64,000 nucleotides of DNA from assembly GCA_003864495.1 (NCBI GenBank), contig ML133379.1, forward strand, positions 1,264,979 to 1,328,978, given 5' to 3'. The notes below the pieces were generated by a model. It worked only from the letters and a program-made list of their open reading frames with translations. It was not told where the DNA came from and did not search any database. Positions 1-22,122 of the stretch are shown here, one piece after another (the stretch's first letter is position 1; each line of letters starts with the position of its first letter). The translations under genes and the position numbers were made by a program. Source of the DNA: Nemopilema nomurai. Its lineage: Eukaryota > Cnidaria > Scyphozoa > Rhizostomeae > Rhizostomatidae.

Positions 1-218
1 CCTTTTCGCATTGGCAACACACTGACACCTGAATCAGTCAGGAAAGCATGGGTTTAATGTTTCGGCAGGTAGACACTATCATTAAAGGCAATTCTCTAAA
101 TTTTGTACAAGTAGCGATCTTCAATATTGTAGTGCCTCGTGATTATCTTAGTTAAAAAAATTTGCATTTACTGATGGTAATACTAGCTGAGCTTTTAAAA
201 GCAGAAATAAAAATCTAA

Positions 219-419
219 TTACCATTCTATGTATCCTATCCTATCGGTATTTACATCATCCTCCTCCTCAATATCCTCGGTGTTGTCACTATGACTAGGC
301 CCACAAGCTGCGTTTCTTTGGGACCGCGGTAGGGGCTCAAACATATAAGGGCGAATCGTTGCCTGTTGTTGTAAATAAGGATAAATGAATTCTGCATCGG
401 AGTCTGAATCCATTTTCAA
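219..419 (-). CDS. Possible first exon with P2RX7-zinc-domain-like motif
   Basis: A short minus-strand reading frame starts with an acidic Met-Asp-Ser-Asp segment. It then carries IRPYMFEPLPRSQRN and an acidic tail (EDIEEEDDV). A Pro-Tyr-x-Phe-Glu-Pro motif after an acidic N-terminus is, from memory, typical of the many invertebrate proteins carrying the zinc-binding domain of the P2X7 C-terminus. The zinc-binding cysteines themselves are not in this exon and would lie to the left, outside the window. The real exon may end at a donor before the stop. It is antisense to INO80, so it could be nested in an INO80 intron or mark where the INO80 locus starts. It could also be chance. The call rests on one motif. 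Confidence 0.35.
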   Translation of the reverse strand: MKMDSDSDAEFIYPYLQQQATIRPYMFEPLPRSQRNAACGPSHSDNTEDIEEEDDVNTDRIGYIEW

Positions 420-539
420 CGTATCGATCGATCCTCTTTCGCAAAATCAAGTCAATCCAACCAAAGTCAGAACAGGCTTCCAGTTCCAAGTCGCGCAAGT
501 GTATTCTGTGATTTGAATGTGGTGTTTGTGACGTCACGG

Positions 540-1196
540 ATTTGACAAAGCTCGGACGAACCCGCAGTTAATCGGAAGGTTGTCGGTGGTGAACTTTGAA
601 GCGCTCAAAAACTCGAAAACGCTGCTTAATTGTCAAAAACTGAAAATGCCCTGATTGTTTTGACCAGATAGACTTTCAATAGAGATCAAGTTAATTTTGC
701 GTGTCAGTTCACCTTTAAGAAAATAGACCAGGGTCACAGTGTACGCTGAAGACACAGTACACTTTAAGTAAGATCTTCAGAATTTTCAGATTTTTTTGGC
801 TATAGTGAAATAAATTGTTTCTTCCTGCCGCAAATTCAAAAAGCATAATCCTTGGTGTCGCGCCTAATTTCAGAAAATTATATCACAATAACTCTCCCCA
901 GTGCCAAATCCAAAGGAAATATGAAATATCTTTGGGTACAGGCTGATCCGTCACTAAATTAGATTGAGCAAATAATCCTTGTTATTTGCTACAACTTGCA
1001 TATTATATAGAGCTTTGCATAGGCTAGTTCTTCTCCACACGAAGCTGATGTTTCACCAGTTGTCCGATTCCTGCCTTCGACCTTATGTTAGTCCATTTCA
1101 GACTCCCCTTGAAAAACCCAATCTCAAAGAGACAGTGAAGTATACCTCCATGGTCCTTTAACGTTCTTTAAAATGTATTACATTAATTGATTTTAG
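540..1196. other. Non-coding stretch upstream of first visible INO80 exon
   Basis: No exon of INO80 or any other gene is recognisable here. The stretch just upstream of 1197 ends in a normal acceptor (pyrimidine-rich, TTTTAG), so it is most likely intron. The INO80 exons that should precede it (N-terminus and DBINO region) are not seen. Confidence 0.5.
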
Positions 1197-11450
<10,254 letters not shown>

Positions 11451-12207
11451 TATTCCTTCCATTTACGTAGACCATTATTTACATTGTGAGTGCTCTGCGG
11501 TACCTTGTATGTTTTGTAAAGAAAGGTCTACTATAATGGTATTCTAGTCATTTTGACAGGTGTAAAAGCTAGATTTCTCAAAGCTGTTCTCAAAAGCTCT
11601 CGGTCCCCCTAAGAATGGTACTAGAATTTACACTAGTACTAGGACTAGAATGCTTTAGAAGTTCGGCAATGCAATTGATCGTAACATTCCACGGTCAACT
11701 TTTATCAAATATATATAGAAATATTCTAGATTGTGTTGTCTATTCTGACATAACAGTGCTCGATGTGCAAAAAGCATATATACTCAGTCTGTCAAAGTGC
11801 CAAGTTGGAGAAAGTACCAAGTCGGACGAAGTACTAAGTCAGTCAAAGTACCAAATGGGATTTGTTTCTTGCTACATCGGTTGTGTGAGTGGCACTTGCC
11901 TAGCGCGCCTGTTCTTCGTAATGCTGATTATTTTAATACATGTCGGCTTATAAATTCTTGGAGATTGCTTTGTAATCATTTGAGAAACGATGCGTTTTGT
12001 ATATTTATATTTTTAGAGAATAATTCATAACTACATTTTTCTGTGAAGCAAAGTCAATGAATTAATTCAATCAGCCAAGTTTTGCTTTCTCTGATTTTCG
12101 AGCGTATTTGTCTTGCATTGCAAACAAAAATCCTGGTCTTTTACCAAGTACTATTTGTTCGATAAATGTTCATTTCTAGTTTCTTATTGAGGTTGAAGAA
12201 GTGGGGC
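11451..12207. other. Convergent 3' region between INO80 and THUMPD3
   Basis: 757 bp separate the stop codons of two genes that point at each other, so this should hold both 3' untranslated regions. A few short imperfect repeats of an AGTAC/CAAGT(C/T)GG-type motif lie at 11795-11860. No further gene is seen. Confidence 0.6.
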
Positions 12208-14537
12208 CTAGAACAGTTTCTTGAGCACATAGATAGCAACGTTGAGACCACCCATGTTGATGAAAAATGTTGCCTGCTTCTTCCAAATGCTGTTGCATGC
12301 AGCGAGAGATTTGTTCATTGCTGATTTGTGTTGCGTAAGTAAAACGGCTTTCCCCTTTGGCTTACAAACTCTGCCCATCTCTTTTAAAAGTGCAGGATAG
12401 AGTGCAAAGTTCCGTCCTTTATAGCCAATACGCTTACCAAAAGGAAGGTCTGAAACAATGGCATCCACCAACCCATTCCGCATGGGTAAATGACATGCAT
12501 CCCATTGTACTATGTTGCAAGGGAAAGCAAGATTCCTAAAAAGCAAATATAGACCATTAATGGTCAGCAACATTAACAACTTTTTGTGTTTCTTCAAAGC
12601 ATGATGAATTCTTCTCTAAAAACTTTGAATTTTGAGGCTTTTACCTAATTTCCTGCTATAGCAAGACCTTCAAATTCAAAAATTTACTTGAGCAACGGTT
12701 TGGCTGTGCTAAAAGGATATGACAGGATGCATATATACACCTAGACATCCATTCATACCTATGCATATCTCTTCCTGTTTTGCCAAATTGATCAATATTG
12801 TTTATTGCATTCTGGCACCCATCACTGTGAATCTCTCCACCAAGATGGAATGAAAAGGGAAAGCTGTTCACACCCTCTAGGCAGATAGAAGCTGTACCAC
12901 ACAAAGGATCGCATACAATATCACCTAAAATAAAGGTATTTAACAGATGCTTCTCAGCAAAGTTACATTTAAGATTCCATGAAACCATATTCCATGATAT
13001 AAAGTAATTTCTTTTTTAACAAAAAGATAAAATGAATCAATTCTTTAAAAAATCCGAAGAACACAAGTCAGTATAGAGATGGTTCAGAGGTACCTTTCTA
13101 CAACAAGTGCCTGTTTATCGTGGCAGGAAGCCTGTCTCTTACTCACTCATCGCCTGTCTCAAACCAATTCTAACCAGCTTAATTGCAAAAAAAGGTTTGA
13201 AAAACTTCACATATATTTAAGAAACCATTAAATTTTATCATAAAAATCTGGTGAGAATTTTAGCAGATCAAACAAAGGTCTTTTCAAACTTGTTTACCAT
13301 AGCTGGATCAAGGGGATCAAGTTTCTATCAATACTTAAATTTTACTTCAAGAGGTGTCGAGAAACAAAAGGAAGACCACAGCAAGTAGTGAAGGTGCGAA
13401 AACTACATTTGCAATTTACCTTTGCAATGGTGAAATTCGTAAGGTAGTTTAAGTTGAATTTAATATATCTACAGTTTCCCATGATGTCAGATTTTTCAAA
13501 TGCTGGACTTCCAATGGTGGGATGAAAATTGCAACCAAAATTAGAAAGTGTTTTTATTTTCACCAAAAGGGAGTGTTTTTAAAAAATTCCAATCAACATT
13601 GTATCAGCCTTAAAATATATTGAGCCCACTTTTCAATAAAGATTGTTGGCACACTTCTACACATGTGATGACACATTTCCAGCACTTGAATTTTACTGTT
13701 GTACACCCAAATTGGATGAGAAACTGCTCAACTATGCAGATTGAGGTACTGGTAATCTAAAGAGTAACAAAATATGGTTTAGCCAATCTGCTAAGAATGT
13801 GAAATGTTACAAGGACAATGTAATTCATGTAAAATACAACAACCTTTTTTTATTCCTGCCAGCTTTAATAGACAAAAGGATGTAGTTGCTCGCAATGTTG
13901 TTGGACCAAAAAATGAAAGATTTCTGCTGTGCTTGCTTTCATTCGAGATCTTGATGGCAATAGTGACTTGGTTGTCATTTACAAATGTTAATATTTCGAT
14001 GTCAAAGTGCTCAAGGTCAACCTTCCAGTTGAAATGATTTTTAACACCAGAACCAATATACTTTGCAGCTTCCATTGAAGTAAAATTGTGGTCTCCATTT
14101 CTACTGCAAGTAACACGGAATTTCACATTCGAAGATTCCTCTTCACGATTCTGACTGTCTTTAGGCCTAGGCTCAATGCGTTTCCAGGAACTCAGAGTTT
14201 TCTCTTTAAACATATTGTATGCACACAGAGCCTTGTCCCATTTAAGACTATCTGCATGGAGTTCTAAGCCCTTCAAGATATCTTCTTTGCCGCAGGCACC
14301 ATCCCAGTCAAACGAAGTCTGGGACACCTCGACCCAGAAGTGGTGGACAGACCTCAGATCACATAGCTTTTCTAGGCAGTTCATATCAGTTTCAAAAGAG
14401 ACTCTTCCCCGTTCTTCCTTTTTTGCTTTAACCTTAAAAACTTCCTCACATTCTGATACGCTAATAAATTCTAAGCCAGGAACAGTCGACACATACAACT
14501 TCACACAATCATTTAGCGACGCCATTTTGCTATCCAT
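12208..14537 (-). CDS. THUMPD3: tRNA guanosine-N2 methyltransferase THUMPD3, three exons
   Basis: THUMPD3 methylates N2 of guanosine (m2G) in tRNA, in humans together with TRMT112. Three exons join in frame: 14537-13844, 12924-12759 and 12535-12208, together 1188 nt or 395 codons plus stop. Exon 1 holds an N-terminal ferredoxin-like/THUMP region ending in FGPTTLRAT, a family hallmark. Exon 2 starts with GDIVCDPLCGT, the SAM-binding loop. Exon 3 carries DLPFGKR, the D/N-x-P-F/Y catalytic motif, and ends with NMGGLNVAIYVL. The motif set matches THUMPD3 better than THUMPD2. The protein is about 110 residues shorter than human THUMPD3, mainly because a low-complexity insert in the THUMP region is missing. 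All introns are GT-AG and there are no frame breaks. The start is the first Met of the open frame; a second Met follows four codons later. Confidence 0.93.
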
Positions 14538-16136
14538 GCCGTCAATACATGATGCGTTGATTCGAAACCGAGGCTAGGAGGGTTGTCTTCAAATTCGACC
14601 TTCTATTAAAAATGCGACTGTATAGCTGTTTCTGTTGCCTTCCCAGTAAAGCTGATCTTATGGGATAGTGTCACCGTTTCCTAGTCGTAAGGGCCTTATG
14701 TAACTGTATTTTAACTTTGAAAAATTTCGTCAGATCCTTGCTAAATGTGTGTATTAAACATAGAACAGCTTGCATTTGACAGAAATATTTCCTTCTATCT
14801 TATTCATAGTAGACATTCATCCTTTAATATGGGTTAAAATCATGAAACTGAAGGAACACTTTCTTCTAATTTTTCAGTACCGTAGTAAAGAAAATCCTCT
14901 GGGAAGGAAGAAAAAAGAATAATTTTTATAAATCCTGACATTTTTCCAAGTCAAATTGTGATAAAGCTCAATCATTCATTAATTTTGAGCAATAAACTAG
15001 TGTTCACTTGCAACTTCAAGAATGATATGCAATATGTTCTAATAAACGAAGAGCCATGTGTTACATTGTTCCTTATTGCTGTTAGCTAAGACTTGCCTGG
15101 TTTAGAGCAATTACATTGTAGCACATGAGAAAATCTGAAAGTGGAACAAGAGAAGAATTGATTAAGAGCTTTCTAATAATATTGACTATTCATGACTAGC
15201 TGAAAATAATCAGGAATTCTGTTTTCACATTCTGCACATTACATGATTCCTGCTACATTACATGCTGAGCAAAACCTTCAACACAAGCCTCTCCCAATGG
15301 AGCTAAACTAGCTACCAATCCATAAGAAGAATTAATTAAACAAGTGCTTGCTTATTCAAGATATTACTGGGAATACACCTAGATACATTGGTGAAACTGA
15401 GAAACATGTGCATTAGGAATACAAAAGCACATAATGCTAGTCAGTCACACAAATCATACAAAACACAGATTACTAACTATCCATTTGTTAACCAAACTGT
15501 AACATATGCATGGACATGGATATCACCTTCATATTTCCCTTCAGAGGGTGAAACCAGTGGCAGAAAAAATCTTTCCAAACCATGTTGTTCTAAAGCTGAT
15601 GCATGCCTTGTTCACTCATATTTTACCACATTATGAATCAAAGTGCTTTATTCTAAAAGCCTTAAAATACCAAATAAGTCCTCATTTTCAGATTATTCTG
15701 TCAGAGTAATATCAAAATACAATCAGAAGCAAAATAATAATACTTGATAATCAGCATAATCATTAAATTAATGGAAAATCAGAAAAATATTTCATATAAC
15801 TTTGTAAAACTTGGAGTGTTGCTTCTCAGCAATACTGACTTAATAAAAGCACCCCATGAATATAAAGACCACCTCTTGTTTCAACCACCAAAAACCAAAT
15901 TGGTCATAAGTACATTGGCACCAATAGCTTATTGTGCGATATATCCCTGTTTAATTGAAAACCTTCAAATACATACAGTGCATCGGATGAGTGATTCATA
16001 GCGTGACCATTTAACAAATTTGAGAGTAGGAATATTGCAAAGCTGATTCAAAATATTTCTATTAAAGCAGGTTCATTCCCAGCAAAGGCTAGCCGGCTGT
16101 CACTAAGCGCCCGCGATGAAATAGATCTGTTAGTAA
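14538..16136. other. Gene-free AT-rich spacer
   Basis: About 1.6 kb between the THUMPD3 start and the RCHY1-like stop. It must hold the THUMPD3 promoter near 14540-14700. I see no coding exon, tandem repeat or recognisable transposon in it. Confidence 0.55.
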
Positions 16137-16705
16137 CTAGTAGTCTTGATTACAGTACGGACATCGCCTGTGACCAAACTCCATTATCAAACGATGGCAC
16201 TTCATGTGTATAAGATGGCCACATTTGGGAGCCAGAGATTCTTCCGTCGCTGTGTGGATGCTATCAAAACAAACTGGACACATGTCCTTGCCACTCTCTT
16301 GTCTGCATTTATGCGAATCTTTTATAGTTTTGGTAAGGCAAATTCCGCATTTTCTGCAGTGGAAAAATTATCCTTGCCACCTTTGCGGCAAAAGCCGCAT
16401 TCATCACAGTGGTACTGGCCGTGGTCGTTATCATCAAAGAACCTGCACTTCATACATGAATATAGTCCAAATAGTATACCGCAATCTTTGCAATGAGTTC
16501 TAACTTCTTGTTCCATGCGACACTGAGTACAGACTATTTTCTCTATGGCGAACCTGTTAACTTCATGATCCTCGGCCTTGTCGTGGCACAGCCGACAAGG
16601 GTACGTTTTGCCACAGCATGGAGCATTCAGTAAGCACCTCCTAACGTAGTGCTCGCAACTTTTAACAGCGTCATCCATTATGCTTTCACTTCGCCACCCA
16701 CCCAA
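16137..16705 (-). CDS. RCHY1: RCHY1/Pirh2-like CHY-RING E3 ligase, intronless and frameshifted
   Basis: RCHY1 (Pirh2) is a ubiquitin E3 ligase. The first part (from 16705) has the CHY zinc finger, starting SCEHYVRRCLLNAPCCGKTY and continuing with CRLCHDKAEDH and CTQC. It is followed by the CTCHY-type finger (YHCDECGFC, then HC..C after the break). After residue KDNF the frame is lost. One base is missing in the A5 run at 16363-16367 (T run on the coding strand). In the shifted frame the protein continues to a RING: CPVC, then KCGHLIHMKC, then CPYC. It stops at 16137, five codons after the last RING cysteine pair. The C-terminal zinc ribbon of vertebrate RCHY1 is absent, so the product is about 189 residues against 261 in human. 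No introns are seen although vertebrate RCHY1 has many. It may be a genuine intronless gene with an assembly error, or a retrocopy. Confidence 0.85.
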
Positions 16706-18018
16706 TTTACGTTACAGGAAAACATTTCAAGTCAGCGACTGAATTGAATCAAAAAACCTCTTTCTCGATTCACCGTTGCATTTGATGGGGTGGAGCTCAC
16801 GATTCACACGTCTTTTCATCATAAATGTAGTGAGTGGGAATACGGAGGGTGCTAGCAGTTTTCCGATATTCAACACCATTTTCGAGATAAATGGCAGAGA
16901 AGTTCACTGCCAAATGACTATTCGATTAAAAATGAAATTTCTGGAGCCTCTCAGAAGGCTACATTGTCGCGATGTTGTAAAAGCAATACCCATGGTCTGG
17001 TGGGCGAAAATTTTCTCTTTTGCGATGGTAGAAAGTGAAAACTGCACGAAAAACAATCTTCCGCTCACAGTACCTTGGCGTGTCAAAAAGAAATCAAAAC
17101 TCCAAGATTTTGGACGAATTACAACTGACTTAACTACTTATAACCAGCAATTTCAGCATTACTTCAGCCAAGCCGAAGTTTCCTTGAGACATGCCTGTTT
17201 TGCAATATGGTGATTGGAAGACATGGTTTAAACTTTCAAGGTGAGGGTCACAGCCTTTTGCTAGCAAAAAGCGGCAAATTTTTGCCCAATTGAGATAGGC
17301 CCGAAAGGACGTAACACGCCATTTTGCTGCCATGGCGTATCCATTCTCTGGTTCACGAAAAAAGACCCAGAGGTCAGCTAATTACTAGCAACAGATGTTC
17401 TCTGTGGCAGACACCCAGCAGTCACGTGTCGTTTATAATGCCCAAATATGGGTTATTTTTGTGATATAGGCACTGTAAAAGCTTAATTTTCAAGACATTT
17501 TTAATACATATAAATAGGTCTGGTATAGACTCCTAGCTTTACTTGTCAAAATTACAAAGTTATGAAGCTGAAAATAAAGTAATAAATCTTTGAATCATCC
17601 TGTTTGCCAGCTTTTGGGTTCAAACTTTTTAATGAATCCTGGGGCACAATGGATCATCTTCTAAGGTCGACTGAAGAATGCTTAAAAAGTGAAAAATACA
17701 GCTGCAGCAACACAGTTCTATCAAACTGGGTTAAGGAAAAGATGAATGTAGGCAATAAGAGATATAAATAATACTAACTGTTAATTAACACCAGGATGTG
17801 AACAGTTTACAAATTATTTGCTTTCAAGCAAAAAAATCATTGTCACTGGCAGTTAAAATGCCCCCAGCTGAAGATAAAGCAAAATAAAAATCATTGTTCT
17901 TGCAAAGACGTTCTAGAGAACATTTGTCACAAATTAGCCAAACTTAATTCTGTCCCCCTTGTATGATCTCCATAACTGCGTGCATTTCAGACAAGCTATC
18001 TCATCATATTCATTATAC
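16706..18018. other. Spacer without a recognisable gene
   Basis: Short open frames exist on both strands (for example minus 17130-17333 and plus 17649-17768), but none shows a known domain or convincing splice signals. The RCHY1-like promoter should lie just above 16705. Confidence 0.4.
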
Positions 18019-18296
18019 GACATACTAAAAGCTTTTTCGTCTGACACTCCTCAGAGCATAAAACGTCAGAATAAGGTTTTCCGAAAGAACACGATGGAAA
18101 ATATATACCCAGTTGTGGATCGAAATAAGCCAATCAGAAAGACGCAAGCACAAAACCGGTATAGTTGACCAATCAGTGCCGCGAGCCTAAAGAAAAATTA
18201 CCAATGGAGTCCAAGAGAGAAAACGAACTCCTTCTGTCTACACAATAGCGGGTTTTTCATTTTTATGTAGATCGACTCCAAAACTGCTAGATGGAA
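18019..18296 (+). repeat. Left inverted arm (pseudo-LTR) of Penelope-like element
   Basis: This is the near-perfect reverse complement of 19789-20067. It contains CCAAT-type boxes and the end of the endonuclease coding region. The outer edge is marked by ctaaaagctttttcgtct, which reappears inverted at about 20041-20060. Confidence 0.92.
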
Positions 18297-19797
18297 GGAC
18301 GACCGGGCTCTGCCAATTATCCGAAACGTGTCGTCATTATGGAGTTTTGCACAATCTGGGTTGTCTAAATGATGTTGACCGATGGCAGAATCACTTGTTT
18401 TAACAGTGTTTCTAGACCTCAAGAGCGAGGAGGCTGTTCTCTTTGAGGGGCAATTTTGTTTCTTATGTTGGAAGTAACATGCTGTTTTATCATATCCCCC
18501 AATCTTTGGGTTGTGTGTCCTACGTAGCCAGAATCACACTGGCACGTAAATTCATAAATGACGGAACTTTTTTGGTTGGGAGGAACGCAATCCTTTTGAA
18601 TGGATGGAAGGGCTTTCCTAGTGCTGTAAACAATCCAAGGATTGACAGCAAAGAAACATTTGGTTATGGCTTGCCTAATCTGACTCTCGAATCGCAAGGA
18701 AGTGTTATCAATCCATGGTAGTTTCAAATAAACTGGGCACTTTTGCGGACCAAACTTTGAACAGCCGAAAAACTTGCGATTTTCTCCTTAGTATAAGATA
18801 GAATGACGACTTCCGGATAGCCGTTGTCCAGGAAGATCGTTTTGAGTTTTTCCAGTTCAGCGTGCAGTTGATTTCGAGCAGATCATAAGTGCCTATGTAC
18901 TAATGTTTTGACAAGGTTGGCTTTGCGTTGTTTTGGGCAAAATGAATTCCAGCGTAAGTACTGACCGGTAAAAGTGGGCTTGCGATATACACTGGTAAGA
19001 AATCCAGTGTTAGACTTTTCGACCAAAACATCTAAAAATGGCAAGGAATCATTTTCTTCCTTTTCAAACGTAAACTGGAGGGCTGGGTGTAGGCTATTAA
19101 GGTGTTTTAGAAAAATATCACACTCAGCCTCTGTTTGAAAATGGTATATGTGTCATCCACATACCGAAAATAGACACCTGGCTTTTGGTCGTAGTCGAAC
19201 AAACGCTCTTCATGAAAGCCAACAAAGATATTAGCCAAGGCAGGTCCCAGAGGGCTACCCATAGCGACACCATCCTTTTGTTGGTACAATTCATTGTTAA
19301 AACTGAATTCAACTGAACGTGTTGCAGTTTCCATCAGTTCAATGAATACTTCCTCTGGAAATGGTGGGCTATTAAGCTCACTCCGGTTCAAAGCGTCGGC
19401 ACATATTTTGATGGTCTCACTCAAAGGGACATTTGTGAAAAGACTACTAATGTCGAAAGAACACATGAAAGATGTTTCGTTTTCGATGTTCAAGTTTTGC
19501 ATGAACTCAGCGAACGTAAAAGAACCCTTGATGCAATGTTTTGAATATTTTTAAGAACAGGGTCCAAAACTTCAGAAAGCCACTTAGCCAGTTCGTGTTG
19601 TGCTGAACCAATCATAGACAAGATAGGTCTAAGTGGGACGTTCGGCTAGTGTATTTTAGGGAGGCCATGCATTTGTGGTCGTTGACCCCCGTAGGGTCTT
19701 ATCCTATCATAAACTTCAGTAGCCAACACTTTTGAGTTGACCAGTTCCAACAAGCTTTTTTGGAGTTTCCGCTCTAGTTTGGCCCAATTTCCATCTA
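18198..19797 (-). pseudogene. Penelope-like RT plus GIY-YIG endonuclease, broken
   Basis: The minus-strand frame starts around 19797 with an RT fingers segment that includes RPQMHGLPKIH. It continues to FDISSLFTNVPLSETI, then DGVAMGSPLGPALANIFVG and YFRYVDD (catalytic Asp pair). A thumb follows, then IVYSTRKALP and the endonuclease: VIYEFTCQCDSGYVGHTTQR, containing the Y-V-G core of GIY-YIG, and a C-terminal LCRQKEFVFSLGL. Breaks: an in-frame TAG directly after GLPKIH, a frame change near 19530-19545, and one missing base in the T3 run at 19134-19136. The last about 100 bp of coding sequence lies inside the left arm, and an inverted copy of it lies in the right arm. This copy cannot make a full protein as read. 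Confidence 0.88.
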
Positions 19798-20067
19798 GCA
19801 GTTTTGGAGTCGATCTACATAAAAACGAAAAACCCGCTATTGTGTAGACAGAAGGAGCTCGTTTTCTCTCTTGGACTCCATTGGTAATTTTTCTTTAGGC
19901 TCGCGGCACTGATTGGTCAACTATACCGGTTTTGTGCTTGCGTCTTTCTGATTGGCTTATTTCGATCCACAACTGGGTATATATTTTCCATCGTGTTCTT
20001 TCGGAACCTTATTCTGACGTTTTATGCTCTGAGGAGTGTCAGACGAAAAAGCTTTTAGTTTGTCGTA
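19789..20067 (-). repeat. Right inverted arm (pseudo-LTR) of Penelope-like element
   Basis: This is the inverted counterpart of 18019-18296. It lies upstream of the truncated reverse transcriptase, so the arm directly abuts coding sequence at about 19789. ATTGGTCA and GATTGGCT boxes could serve as promoter elements. Confidence 0.92.
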
Positions 20068-20497
20068 AAATGTTTGCTTTTTTCAAAGCCATTTCATATT
20101 CATTACCATCGCTTATCATCACTGCTGATTACATCATTTCCTGCTGAGTTGGGGTATCTTCTTGTTTGTGTCTTTTTACAAGGCTTTTTATCTTCACCTT
20201 TGCCTCTGCCTCTTTCATGTTCATGTCCCTGGGTCGCGTGAATAGCATCTCGATTTAGGGGCCACAATGGCGTGGGAACTTTCATGATGAAACTTCCAGC
20301 AATTATTTTTTCATTAATAGAAACTTTTCACAACCAACTGCATGGAGTTTAAAGCAGAAACGCAACAAATTATTAATCAGCAACAAAAAAGCTTTAGACC
20401 TTTGGAATTTGTGTCAGCAGGTTCTTCTTGGAAAATCATTGCTCAACAAAATTCATTGTGCTTGTCTTACAGTTGTCTGGAGCAAACCAGCTTATCA

Positions 20498-20744
20498 CAG
20501 GGGCGGATTCAGGCTACAGCGGCTGCTGTAGCAGTAGTCAGATTGTCAAATCCTTGTTTTTCTAAAAGAAGAATTTGAACACTCAACAGCGTTCTGTGAT
20601 GGCGGGCTCAGATGCAGGTTTTAGGCGGGAACAGTTGTGAGTTTCAAAACTTTTGTATTCATCCAATCAGGGGTCTAGTGACTACTGCTCAGAATCCGCG
20701 GGGGCAGTAGTTATTTGTATTTAGAAATTGACCCTACGCCACTG
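20498..20744. mobile_element. Candidate 247-bp MITE with CAGxGGCG ends
   Basis: The left end reads CAGGGGCGGATTCAGG and the right end, reverse-complemented, CAGTGGCGTAGGGTCA. Both share CAGxGGCG, and GCAGTAGTCA occurs near both ends in opposite orientation. Such ends are common in hAT-like and related elements. I found no convincing target-site duplication, so the boundaries are tentative. Confidence 0.35.
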
Positions 20745-21263
20745 TACTGCAGACGAATTGATAGAGGTTCTTTTGGCGGGAATTTGGAACGGAAAATTTA
20801 GGTCCAACTCTCAAATGGCAAAGAAGACAACACGGTGTGAAAGACAGTCATGCGTAAATGAAATGACACAAATGAGAGATATAATTTTCGTTAGGCCAAT
20901 GGTTTCATCTACAATTTGTCAAAATAAAATGTGAATCACGATCAGCTTTCAGGGCAGTTTGTGAATCATGATTTGTTTTGCTTCTGTACAGAGTTCTACA
21001 CAAGCGTTTATGGATGGCCCATATTCTGGCGGGGCTTTGACCATTTCTGATTTATTGGCGTCTAATGGAAAAATATCATGTTGCACATTTTCTTTCAATT
21101 GTACTTACGAAAAATATTTTTAAATGCAAATATCAATATTAACAATCTAAATGGACAATATTATCGGAAAATGTTTTCCTGAAGAAAAATGAACATAGAA
21201 CACACTTTCTAACCTTTACGCCAATTTCTATTCTTCACAATGGCAAGAAAAGGCGGAACTAGT

Positions 21264-21985
21264 TTTTGCATACTTAAAGTACTTTTTCGTGCAACACTCC
21301 TCAGAGTCTGCAAACGTCGGAAAATAACCAAAAACTGACAGAATAAATAGCCAGATGCGGATCGAAAACACTAGAGGGTGATAAGAAGAGCGCGTGATTG
21401 GTTATTATTGACCAATCAGCCCTACTTAACACTTAGCTTTAGAAGAGCCCAAGGGAAAAGACGAACTCTTTCTGTCTACAAAGAATGGGATTTTCCATTG
21501 AAATATAGACAGAATCCCCAACACCTAGGTGAAATGACGACCTAGCTTGCCCAATTATACGAAAATTGTCGTCACTGTATGTTTTGGCGCAATATGGATT
21601 CTCCAAAAGATGTTGCACTATAGCCGAATCACAATTAATTTGGGCATTGCGTCTTTTACAATTTCGACGCGGCTGCTCTCTTTCTGCAGTTGTGGTCCTT
21701 ATGCTCGTGGGAACATGCTGTTTTATTCTACCCTCCAATCTTTGAGTAGTGCGTCCTACATACCGAGCTTCACATCGGCAACAAAATTCGTATACGACTA
21801 AACTTTTTTTGAGGGTGGGAACACAATCTTTTTGGGTGGAGGGAAACATCTTATCATTTAAACCACACGAGGATTCACAGCTGAATAGCAGAAATTGATG
21901 GCTTTCTTTATTGTTGTCAAATTCTAGAGAAACGTCACCAATCCAAGGTAGTTTGAGGTAATTTGACGTTTCTACGTATTACATA
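21264..21985 (-). mobile_element. Second Penelope-like fragment: pseudo-LTR plus GIY-YIG
   Basis: The minus strand encodes YLKLPWIGDVSLEF, then VYEFCCRCEARYVGRTTQRL and RSSFHLGVGDSVYI, ending LCRQKEFVFSLGLF at 21439. These are the C-terminal region and GIY-YIG nuclease of a Penelope-like element. The frame is open from 21849 to 21439. Sequence 21276-21505 beyond the stop is a pseudo-LTR that is matched, inverted, at 38740-39003. No reverse transcriptase remains, so this is a 5'-truncated copy. It is only distantly similar to the element at 18-20 kb and represents a second subfamily. Confidence 0.85.
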
Positions 21986-22004
21986 GCCTTGGCAGCACTA
22001 GGTA

Positions 22005-22114
22005 TACTTCCTGGATCCACCCTTGGACTTCCTGGATCCACCCTTGAACTTCCTGGATCCACCCTTGAACTTCCTGGACCCACCCTTAACTTCCTGGATC
22101 CACCCTTGAACTTT
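22005..22114 (+). repeat. About 21-bp tandem repeat, five copies
   Basis: Five copies of a unit whose core is cttcctggatccaccc followed by ttga, with minor changes and one 1-base deletion. It sits directly against the truncated end of the RTE-type endonuclease fragment at 22123, so it may be the 3' tail repeat of a retroelement or unrelated. Confidence 0.85.
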
Positions 22115-22122
22115 CCCCTAGT

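Larger units (their letters stand above)
18019..20067 (-). mobile_element. Penelope-like retroelement between inverted pseudo-LTRs
   Basis: A 2.05-kb unit consists of two inverted arms of about 278 bp (18019-18296 and 19789-20067) around a 1.5-kb core. The core encodes, on the minus strand, a reverse transcriptase followed by a GIY-YIG endonuclease, the domain order of Penelope-like elements. Terminal pseudo-LTRs in inverted orientation are a known layout of this group. The arms differ by only a few bases, so the insertion is fairly young. The reverse transcriptase begins inside the fingers region, so the copy is 5'-truncated. Related sequences lie at 21264-21985 and 38740-39003. Confidence 0.9.

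Noticed and set aside
17130..17333. Minus-strand frame beginning MAAKWRV
   Set aside because: The Met context looks good but there is no recognisable domain and no in-phase splice partner.
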